The notes under the pieces: generated by a model
Databases searched by the model: none
Told to the model about the DNA's origin: nothing
Seen by the model: the letters and a program-made list of their open reading frames with translations, nothing else
NCBI GenBank assembly: GCA_963835535.1
Contig: CAWIFL010000009.1
Span: 62,001 to 126,000 of the forward strand
Direction of reading: 5' to 3'
Length of the DNA: 64,000 bases
DNA from: Fen-1245 sp963835535
Lineage (GTDB): Bacteria > Gemmatimonadota > Gemmatimonadetes > Gemmatimonadales > JACORV01
Shown here: piece by piece, positions 36,890 to 44,058 of the stretch
Layout: each line of letters opens with the position of its first letter
Numbering within the stretch: position 1 is the stretch's first letter
Translations under genes and position numbers: made by a program

Positions 36890-39538
36890 ATGCCCGTCAC
36901 GGTGCACGTCGTCGCCCACACGCACTGGGATCGTGAGTGGTACCATCCGGCCGCGCGGTTCGGCCTGCGTCTGGTGCGCCTCGTGGACGACCTGCTCGAC
37001 TTCCTCCCGCGCCATCCCGACTTTCGCAGCTTCCTCCTCGACGGCCAGTCCATCGTCCTCGACGACTACCTGGCGGCGCGGCCCGAGCGGGAGGAGCGTC
37101 TGCGCCGGCTGTTCGGCGAGGGGCGCCTCGAGGCGGGCCCCTGGTACGTCCTGGCCGACGAGTTCCTGGTTTCGGCGGAGGCGCTGGTGCGCAACCTCCT
37201 CGCCGGCCGGCGGACCGTGCGGCGTCTGGGCGGCGAGCCGATGGCCGTCGGATACTCCCCCGACGCTTTCGGCCACCCGGCGGCGCTCCCGACGCTGTTC
37301 GCCGGTTTCGGCCTCGAGGCGGCGGTGCTGTGGCGCGGGTTCGGGGGCGAGAGCGGCGAGGAGGGCGATCTCCACCGCTGGCGCGCGGCGGACGGCTCGG
37401 AGGTGCTGATGATCCACCTGCCGCCGCCGGGCTACGAGAACGGGAAGAACCTCCCGCGCGAGCCGAAGGCGCTGGCGGCGGCGTGGGAGAACCTGCGCGC
37501 CGACCTCGAGCCGCGGGCGCGCTCGCCGCACTGGCTCGTGATGGCGGGCGCGGACCACCACGCGGCGCAGCACGACCTGCCGGAGGTCGTCGCGGCCCTC
37601 AACGCGCTCGTGCCGCGGATGCGGTTCGTCATCGGCGCGCTCGAGGACTACGCCGCCGCGGTGCTGCGCCTCGCCCGGGAGCAGGGGGACGCCCTGCCCG
37701 TCGTCACCGGCGAGCTGCGGCACGGGCACCGTCACGCCTGGGCCTTGCAGGGGACGCATGGGACGCGCCTCTCCCTCAAGCAGGCGAACGCGGAGTGCCA
37801 GCGGATGCTCGAGCGCTTCGCGGAGCCGCTCGCGGCGCTGGCGGCCTCGCGCGGCGCCACCGACCGGAGAGCCGAGCTGGCGGCGGCGTGGCGCACGCTG
37901 CTGGAGAACCACCCGCACGACAGCATCTGCGGCACGAGCGCCGACCCGGTGCACCGGGAGATGGTCACGAGGTTCGAGCGCTGCCGCCAGCAGGCCGACG
38001 AGATCATCGCAAATGCCGTCGAGGACGTCGTTGGGCACGACCGCCCGCGGGCCCGCGCCGCGGGGCGGACGGCGTGGCGGCCGGCGCTGCTGGTCTTCAA
38101 CCCCTCGCCGGCCCCGCGCAGCGCGGTGGTCGAGGCCGAGGTCGCGCGGTTCCGCGGCGACGTGTCGGTCGGGCAGCAGCGCGTCCGCGCGGCGCCGCCG
38201 GTCGCGCCGGGCCCATTCCACCTGGTGGGCCCCGGCGGACACGAGGTCGCTTTCCAGGAGCTGGAGACGCATGGAGGGCACGACCTGGTCGAGAGTCCGG
38301 TGCACTACCCGCTCTCCTCGGCCGTGGAATGGCGGCGCCTCGCGCTGCTCGCGCGCGACCTGCCACCGCTCGGCGTGGCCGCCTTCGCCGTCGTGGACGG
38401 CGCGGGGCGCGCCGACGTGTCCCGCGGCCCGACGGTGAGCGCCGAGGGCAACGTGCTCCGGAACGAGCAGCTGCTCGTGCGCGTCGAGGACGCGGGAACG
38501 CTGGAGGTCGTGGACCTGGCGTCGGGGCAGCACTACCGCGGCCTCGGCGAGCTGTGGGACAACGGCGACGTCGGCGACAGCTACACCTACTCCGCTCCGC
38601 GCCGGGACCGGGTGGTGCGCGTGCCCGACGCGGTGGCGGTGCGCGTGGTGCACGCGGGGCCGCTCCGCGCCGTGCTCGAGATCGCGCGGCGCTACGAGGC
38701 GACGCTCCTCGAGACCACGACGCGCGTGACGCTGGATGCGGGCGCCGGCTTCGCGCAGCTCGAGGTGGAGGGGGAGAACCGGCGGAAGGACCACCGCCTG
38801 CGCATCGCCTTCCCGCTGGGCGCGACGCCGCTCCGCGAGGTCGCCGACGGGCACTTCGGCCCGGTGGAGCGGCCGATCGTCAGCACGCCGCCGCTGCCGG
38901 ACGGCGTCGAGCAGCCCGCGCCCACGGCGCCGATGCAGCGTTACGTGACCACGGCGAACGGGGCGCGAGGCGTGACGGTGCTGACCGACGGCCTGCCGGA
39001 GTACGAGCTCCGCCGCGACGGCACACTCCTGGTCACATTGCTCCGCGCCTTCGGCCAGATGTCGCGCGATGGACTCCCCGAGCGGCCGGGGCACGCCGGG
39101 TGGCCGACGCCCACGCCCGACGCGCAGTGCCTGGGACCGTTCCGCGCGCGGCTGGGCGTCTTTCCCTGCGCGGAGGGCGACCTGGACGACGGTGAGCGGA
39201 TCGAGCGGACGGCGGAGCGCTTTCACGCGCGGCCGCTGGCCCTGATGCGGCGGTCGCTGCTGGCGATCCCTGAGAGCGTGGCGGGGCCGACGCTGGTGGG
39301 CGAGGGGCTGGTGTACTCCGCGATGAAGCCGGCGGAGGTGGGGCAGGGCGTCGTGCTGCGCTGCTACAACGCGCTGGCTCGGGCGGTCCGCGGCGAGTGG
39401 CGCGTGCCGTGGCCCCTCGCGTCGGCGGAGCTGGCGCGGCTGGACGAGACGCCGCTCGCGCCGCTCGCGGTCTCGCGCGACGGCGTGATCGGCTTCGAGG
39501 CGCCGCCGCGCGCCGTAATGACGGTGCTGCTGCGCTAG
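36890..39538 (+). CDS. Alpha-mannosidase, glycoside hydrolase family 38
   Basis: 882 residues with all GH38 parts. N-terminal zinc motif HVVAHTHWDREWYHP (His12, Asp14), nucleophile Asp in YSPDAFGHP (about 124), ENHPHDSICGTSAD in the three-helix region, then the beta-sandwich domains (VRVEDAGTLEVVDLASG, RRYEATLLETTTRVTLDAG). GH38 enzymes remove alpha-linked mannose with retention, using zinc. No signal peptide, so it acts in the cytoplasm on imported oligosaccharides. Length is typical of the bacterial group. The stop shares CTAG with the convergent permease gene. Its position beside an Opp/Dpp transporter and a lyase operon suggests a role in breaking down imported glycan. Confidence 0.93.
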   Translation: MPVTVHVVAHTHWDREWYHPAARFGLRLVRLVDDLLDFLPRHPDFRSFLLDGQSIVLDDYLAARPEREERLRRLFGEGRLEAGPWYVLADEFLVSAEALVRNLLAGRRTVRRLGGEPMAVGYSPDAFGHPAALPTLFAGFGLEAAVLWRGFGGESGEEGDLHRWRAADGSEVLMIHLPPPGYENGKNLPREPKALAAAWENLRADLEPRARSPHWLVMAGADHHAAQHDLPEVVAALNALVPRMRFVIGALEDYAAAVLRLAREQGDALPVVTGELRHGHRHAWALQGTHGTRLSLKQANAECQRMLERFAEPLAALAASRGATDRRAELAAAWRTLLENHPHDSICGTSADPVHREMVTRFERCRQQADEIIANAVEDVVGHDRPRARAAGRTAWRPALLVFNPSPAPRSAVVEAEVARFRGDVSVGQQRVRAAPPVAPGPFHLVGPGGHEVAFQELETHGGHDLVESPVHYPLSSAVEWRRLALLARDLPPLGVAAFAVVDGAGRADVSRGPTVSAEGNVLRNEQLLVRVEDAGTLEVVDLASGQHYRGLGELWDNGDVGDSYTYSAPRRDRVVRVPDAVAVRVVHAGPLRAVLEIARRYEATLLETTTRVTLDAGAGFAQLEVEGENRRKDHRLRIAFPLGATPLREVADGHFGPVERPIVSTPPLPDGVEQPAPTAPMQRYVTTANGARGVTVLTDGLPEYELRRDGTLLVTLLRAFGQMSRDGLPERPGHAGWPTPTPDAQCLGPFRARLGVFPCAEGDLDDGERIERTAERFHARPLALMRRSLLAIPESVAGPTLVGEGLVYSAMKPAEVGQGVVLRCYNALARAVRGEWRVPWPLASAELARLDETPLAPLAVSRDGVIGFEAPPRAVMTVLLR

Positions 39539-40476
39539 CCTCCGTCCGCCGCAATCGCGCTCTCGAGCGCGTCGGCGAGCAGGCTGAAGCCGAAGACCAC
39601 GAGCACGACGGCGAGCGAGGGCGCGAGCGCCACCCACGGCGCGATCATCAGCGCGTCCCGCCCCGACGCGATCATGTTCCCCCACGACGGCGTGGGCGGC
39701 TGCACGCCCAGGCCGAGGAACGAGAGGCCGGCTTCGAGCATGATCGCGCTGCCGACGCCGAGCGCGGCGGCGACCAGCGCCGGCGTCAGCGCGTTCGGGA
39801 GCACGTGGCGCACGAGCACGCGCCGCGACCGGAGGCCCAGGGCGTGCGCCGCCTCGACGAACGGGCGCTCCTTGGCGGCGCGCACTTCGCTCCGTACCAG
39901 CCGCGCCACGGTCATCCAGCCCGTGACGCCCAGCGCCACCACCGTCATCACCGCGCCCGGCTGGACCAGCGCGACCAGGAGCAGGAGGAACGGGACGCGC
40001 GGGATCGCGAGCGCGGCGTCGGTCACCGCGACGATCGCGCGGTCCGCCGCGCCGCCGGTGTAGCCGGCCACCGCGCCCACCGCGATGCCCGCCACCGTGG
40101 AAGCCAGCGCGGCGAGCACGCCGACCGCGAGCGAGATCCGGGCGCCGAGCAGCAACCGGGCGAGGACGTCGCGGCCGAACCGGTCGGTGCCGAGCAGGTG
40201 GAGGATGCCGTCCGGCGTGCGGGCCAGCGGCGCGATGAAACGGCGGGCCACCACGTCGGCCAGCTCCATCGGCGCCCGGCCCAGCACCAGCGGGCCGGCG
40301 ATCGCCCCGAGGACGAAGGCGCCGATGAGGGCGCCGCCGACGCGGGCGCGACGGTCCCGCCAGACTCGGCCGAGGATGCTGGTGCGCCCGCCGGTGGCAC
40401 TCGACACGGGGCCGGAGCGAGCGGGCGGCGCATCGGAAGTGTCGCGCCCGGTTCGGCGCCCGTCCGGCGCGCTCAC
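39535..40476 (-). CDS. ABC transporter permease, DppC/OppC type
   Basis: 313 residues, inner-membrane subunit of a peptide/oligosaccharide (Opp/Dpp) importer. Several hydrophobic segments; family blocks LLGTDRFGRDVLARLLLGAR and EAAHALGLRSRRVLVRHVLPN (EAA loop that docks to the ATPase), SFLGLGVQPPTPSWGNMI near the end. Start GTG at 40476 overlaps the DppB stop (GTGA). The N-terminal 40 residues are hydrophilic, Asp/Arg-rich. No ATP-binding subunit is encoded in the window, so shared ATPases elsewhere must be used. Its TAG overlaps the mannosidase TAG through the palindrome CTAG. Confidence 0.93.
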   Translation of the reverse strand: MSAPDGRRTGRDTSDAPPARSGPVSSATGGRTSILGRVWRDRRARVGGALIGAFVLGAIAGPLVLGRAPMELADVVARRFIAPLARTPDGILHLLGTDRFGRDVLARLLLGARISLAVGVLAALASTVAGIAVGAVAGYTGGAADRAIVAVTDAALAIPRVPFLLLLVALVQPGAVMTVVALGVTGWMTVARLVRSEVRAAKERPFVEAAHALGLRSRRVLVRHVLPNALTPALVAAALGVGSAIMLEAGLSFLGLGVQPPTPSWGNMIASGRDALMIAPWVALAPSLAVVLVVFGFSLLADALESAIAADGG

Positions 40477-41465
40477 GCCCCGGCCTCCGTGCGCGGGTCG
40501 GCCAGCGAGGCCAGCACGTCCGCGAGCAGGTTGCCCGCGATCACGAGACCGGCGAAGACCGCCGTGGACGCCATCACCACCGGATAGTCGCGCGCCAGCA
40601 CCGCCTGCACGGTGACCCGCCCCATCCCGGGCCAGCCGAAGATCGTCTCCACGAACACGACCCCGGAGAAGAGCGCGGGGAGCTGGAGCCCCAGGAGCGT
40701 CAGCACCGGCCCGAGCGCGTTGCGGAGCGCGTGCCTGAGGAGCACCCGCGCTTCGCCCAGTCCCTTCGCCCGCGCCGCCCGCACGAACGGCTGGCGCAGC
40801 GCCTCGAGCACGGCGCCGCGGACGAACCGCGCCGTCCCCGCCGCGCCGACCATCGCCAGCGTCGCGACCGGGAGCAGGAGGTGCCGGAGCGCGTCCACGA
40901 GGCGCGCCGACGGCGGGAGGAGGCCGGCGCCGACGCTCGCCGCTCCGAACGCCGGATACCGGAGCCACGACGGCCAGCGCCACAGCGCCGCCCCGTAGGC
41001 GAAGACCAGGACCAGCGCGAGCGCGACGACGTACGAGGGCAGGGCGTAGAGGAACGTCGTGACCGCCGTGAGGCCGGTGTCGAGCGCGGTGCGGCGCCGC
41101 GACGCCTGGAACGCGCCGATCAGGATGCCCGCGAGGTACGTGAGGAGGAGCGACGCGCCGACCAGCACGAGCGTCGGCCCGAGCGCGTCGCCGAGCACGC
41201 GCGCGACCGGGCGCTGCTGCGCGATGCTCCTGCCCCAGTCGCCCGTGGCGAACCGCACCAGCCACTCCGCGTACTGGAAAGCCAGCGGGCGGTCGAGTCC
41301 TTCGGCGTGCCGCGTCGAGGCGACGACGGCCTCGTCCGCCGACGGCCCCAGGTAGAGACGCACGGGATCGCCCGGCGCGAGGTGCAGGGCCGCGAAGGTC
41401 GCGGTCAGCACCAGCACGACCGTGAGCAGGGCCACCAGCAGGCGGCGGAGCGGCACCATCCTCAT
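40473..41465 (-). CDS. ABC transporter permease, DppB/OppB type
   Basis: 330 residues, the partner permease. Seen: six hydrophobic stretches, the DppB N-terminus with LHLAPGDPVRLYLG, GDWGRSIAQQRPV, the EAA loop FVRAARAKGLGEARVLLRHALRN, and ETIFGWPGMGRVTVQAVLARDYP. Family transporters carry peptides, but many bacterial ones carry oligosaccharides. ATG at 41465 is chosen; TTG at 41474 and ATG at 41459 are also possible. It is divergent from the substrate-binding lipoprotein gene, with about 46 nt between them holding both promoters. Confidence 0.93.
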   Translation of the reverse strand: MRMVPLRRLLVALLTVVLVLTATFAALHLAPGDPVRLYLGPSADEAVVASTRHAEGLDRPLAFQYAEWLVRFATGDWGRSIAQQRPVARVLGDALGPTLVLVGASLLLTYLAGILIGAFQASRRRTALDTGLTAVTTFLYALPSYVVALALVLVFAYGAALWRWPSWLRYPAFGAASVGAGLLPPSARLVDALRHLLLPVATLAMVGAAGTARFVRGAVLEALRQPFVRAARAKGLGEARVLLRHALRNALGPVLTLLGLQLPALFSGVVFVETIFGWPGMGRVTVQAVLARDYPVVMASTAVFAGLVIAGNLLADVLASLADPRTEAGA

Positions 41466-41499
41466 CGCCGCCAATCTCGCGGCCGGCGCGCGAATTCTC

Positions 41500-41505
41500 T
41501 AGCTT
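41500..41505 (+). promoter_or_regulatory. -10 element 6 nt before the substrate-binding protein start
   Basis: TAGCTT, CCGGCC, then GTG at 41512. It would drive the six-gene operon that follows as a leaderless transcript. No clear -35. Confidence 0.5.
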
Positions 41506-41511
41506 CCGGCC

Positions 41512-43050
41512 GTGCGGTGGGTCTTTGTCCTCCCCGTGGCGTTGGCCGGCTGTGCGCCGGCGGCGCCGCCGTCGTCGGTCTTTTTCGCCTCCGGCGCCGA
41601 TCTCCAGTCCATCAATCCGCTCCTGACCAGCCACCCGCTGGCCAAGCAGGTGGAGCGCTTCGCCCTGTTCATGACGCTTGCGCGCTACGACAGCGCGCTC
41701 CGGGCGCAGCCCTATCTCGCCCAAGGCTGGAGGTGGTCCGTGGACCGGCGCGCCCTGGACCTCGCGCTCCGGCGCGACGTGCGCTGGCACGACGGGGCGC
41801 CGACCGGCGCGGCGGACGTCGTCTTCACGCTGGACGCAGCGCGCGATCCCGCCACCGGCTACCCGCGCAACGCGGACCTGGCGTGCCTCACCGACGTGCG
41901 GGCGCTCGACCCGTTCACGGTGCGCCTCGCCTTCTGCCGTCCGCAACCGGCGTTTCCCGACGTGCTCGTGGAGCTGGCCGTGCTGCCCGCGCACCTGCTG
42001 GCGGCGGTCCCGCACGCCGCGCTGAGGCGCGCGCCCTTCAACGAGCACCCCGTGGGCGACGGGCCGTATCGCTTCGTGTCCCACGCGGCCGACCAGCGGT
42101 GGGTGTTCGAGGCCAATCGCGACTTTCCCCCGGCGCTGGGCGGGCCGCCGGCGATCCGCAACCTCGTGATCGTGGTCGTGGACGAGGCGGCGACGAAGCT
42201 GGCCGGCCTCGTGGACGGCGAGCTCGACGTGGCGGGGATCGCGCCGATGCACGCGAGCCTCGTGCGACGCGACTCGGCGCTGGCGCTCGTGAGCTACCCG
42301 ATCCTCCTCACCTACGGCCTCGTGTGGAACACGGCACGCGCGCCGTTCGACGACCAGCGCCTCAGGCGCGCGCTGACGCTGGCGCTGAATCGCGAGCAGA
42401 TGGTGGCGGCGTACCTGTACGGCTTCGGCGAGGTGGCCGACGGCCCGGTCCCGCCGTGGCACCCACTCGCCGTGGCGGTCGAGCGCACGCCGTTCGACCG
42501 GGCGGCGGCGCGCGCGCTCCTCGACTCGCTGGGTTGGCGGGCCGGCCCGGACGGCCTCCGGCGCCGCGGCGGCCGGGCGCTGGCGTTCACGATCCTGACC
42601 GTGGGCTCGTCGGACAACTCGCTGGAGCAGATGATCCAGGCGGACCTGCGGGCGGTGGGGGCGGACGCGCGGATCCGCCAGCTCGAGCTGGGGGCCTTCC
42701 TGGCGGCGGCGCAGGGGCGCGCGCGGGATTATGATGCCCTCGTGACGGGGCTCTCGGGCGACCTGGCGCTGGGCTATCTCCGGAGCCTCTTCGACTCGCG
42801 GCGGCTCGCGGAGCCGCTGCAGTACGCGCGGTACCGGAACCCGGCGGTGGACGCGGCGCTCGACGCCGGGGACTTTGCCACGGTCCAGCGGGTCGTGGCA
42901 CGCGACCTCCCGATCTCGTTTCTCTACCACGCGCGCGGCGTGCAGGGGATGAACCGGAGACTCAGAGGGGTGCGCATGGATCTCAGGGGCGAGTTGGCCA
43001 CGCTGCAGCGCTGGCACCTCGCGCCGGCGGAGGCGGGGAGCGCGCGGTGA
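41512..43050 (+). CDS. Substrate-binding lipoprotein of Dpp/Opp-type ABC transporter
   Basis: 512 residues of solute-binding family 5. A short lipoprotein signal ends in VALAGC (Cys14), so the protein is membrane-anchored. Family blocks: SINPLLTSHPLAKQV, LDLALRRDVRWHDGAPTGAADVVFTLDA, NEHPVGDGPYRF, VWNTARAPFDDQRLRRALTLALNREQM. It should deliver substrate to the DppB/DppC permeases encoded divergently. First gene of an operon where each next gene overlaps or nearly touches the previous. The GTG at 41512 fits both the lipobox distance and the -10 spacing. Substrate unknown; the neighbours suggest an oligosaccharide. Confidence 0.92.
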   Translation: MRWVFVLPVALAGCAPAAPPSSVFFASGADLQSINPLLTSHPLAKQVERFALFMTLARYDSALRAQPYLAQGWRWSVDRRALDLALRRDVRWHDGAPTGAADVVFTLDAARDPATGYPRNADLACLTDVRALDPFTVRLAFCRPQPAFPDVLVELAVLPAHLLAAVPHAALRRAPFNEHPVGDGPYRFVSHAADQRWVFEANRDFPPALGGPPAIRNLVIVVVDEAATKLAGLVDGELDVAGIAPMHASLVRRDSALALVSYPILLTYGLVWNTARAPFDDQRLRRALTLALNREQMVAAYLYGFGEVADGPVPPWHPLAVAVERTPFDRAAARALLDSLGWRAGPDGLRRRGGRALAFTILTVGSSDNSLEQMIQADLRAVGADARIRQLELGAFLAAAQGRARDYDALVTGLSGDLALGYLRSLFDSRRLAEPLQYARYRNPAVDAALDAGDFATVQRVVARDLPISFLYHARGVQGMNRRLRGVRMDLRGELATLQRWHLAPAEAGSAR

Positions 43051-44057
43051 TCGCCCACGGCCGGGCCCCGCTCCGGATCGACCTGGCCGGCGGATGGACG
43101 GACGTCGCGCCGTACAGCGCGCGCGCCGGGGGCGCGGTCGTGAACGTGGCGATCAGCCTCCGCGCCCACGCGCAGGTGCGGCGCCAGCGCGGCGGCGTGG
43201 ATCTGCGCGCGCTCGACCTGGGCGCCACCGTGAGCGCGCGTCAGGCGGCGGACCTGAGGCCCGACGGCGAGCTGGCGCTGCTCAAGGCGGCGGCGCGGCG
43301 GCTGGGGCCCGAAACGGGCTTCGAGGTGACGACCGGCAGCGACGCCCCGCCGTCGTCGGGCCTGGGTGGGTCCGGCGCGATGGGCGTGGCGTTGGTCGCG
43401 GCGTTCGCCGCCCTGGACGGCCGGCGGCCCCAGGCGGCGGAGATCGCGCAGCGCGCTCACCAGATCGAGACCTCGGACGCCGGCATCCTCGGCGGCAAGC
43501 AGGACCAGTACGCCGCGTCGCTCGGCGGCGCGCAGTTCCTCGAGTTCGGCGAGCAGAGCGTGGGCGCGACGCGGCTCGATCCGCCCGCGGACCAGATGCA
43601 CGAGCTGGAGCGCCACCTGGTGCTCTGCTACACCGGGGTGTCGCGGCTCTCCGGTGCGACGCATCAGCAGGTGTGGAGCCGCTACGCGGCGGGCGACGCG
43701 GCGATCGGCCGCGCGCTCGACGGGCTGCGCGCCTGCGCCTACGCCATGCGGGACGCGGTCTCGGGCGGCGACCTGGTGCGCGTCGGGGAGCTGCTCACGC
43801 GGAACTGGGAGCTGCAGCAGGCGCTGGGGGAGGGGGTGCGCACGGCGACGATGGGCGATCTGGAGCGCGCCGCGGCGGGGGCGGGCTCGGCGGGGTGCAA
43901 GGCCTGCGGGGCCGGCGCGGGGGGCTGCATGGTCTTCCTCGCGCGGGCGGGCCGCGCCTTCGCCGTGGCGGACGCGCTCCGCGCCGCGGGGGGCCAGGTT
44001 CTCCGCTTCTCCTTCGATGCGGCCGGCGTCGTGAGCTGGCTCGCGGCGGACCACTGA
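43047..44057 (+). CDS. GHMP-family sugar kinase (heptose-7-phosphate/fucokinase-like)
   Basis: 336 residues. GHMP motifs: APLRIDLAGGWTDVAPYS (motif 1), SSGLGGSGAMGVALVAAF (ATP loop), GILGGKQDQYAASLGG, and the C-terminal GAGAGGCMVFLA. It is closest in pattern to D-glycero-D-manno-heptose 7-phosphate kinase and L-fucokinase-like enzymes, which phosphorylate the anomeric hydroxyl of a sugar. No LPS-heptose genes are near, so here it probably activates a sugar released by the lyase or mannosidase. GTG overlaps the preceding stop (GTGA). The exact sugar is not known. Confidence 0.88.
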   Translation: MIAHGRAPLRIDLAGGWTDVAPYSARAGGAVVNVAISLRAHAQVRRQRGGVDLRALDLGATVSARQAADLRPDGELALLKAAARRLGPETGFEVTTGSDAPPSSGLGGSGAMGVALVAAFAALDGRRPQAAEIAQRAHQIETSDAGILGGKQDQYAASLGGAQFLEFGEQSVGATRLDPPADQMHELERHLVLCYTGVSRLSGATHQQVWSRYAAGDAAIGRALDGLRACAYAMRDAVSGGDLVRVGELLTRNWELQQALGEGVRTATMGDLERAAAGAGSAGCKACGAGAGGCMVFLARAGRAFAVADALRAAGGQVLRFSFDAAGVVSWLAADH

Positions 44058-44058
44058 C

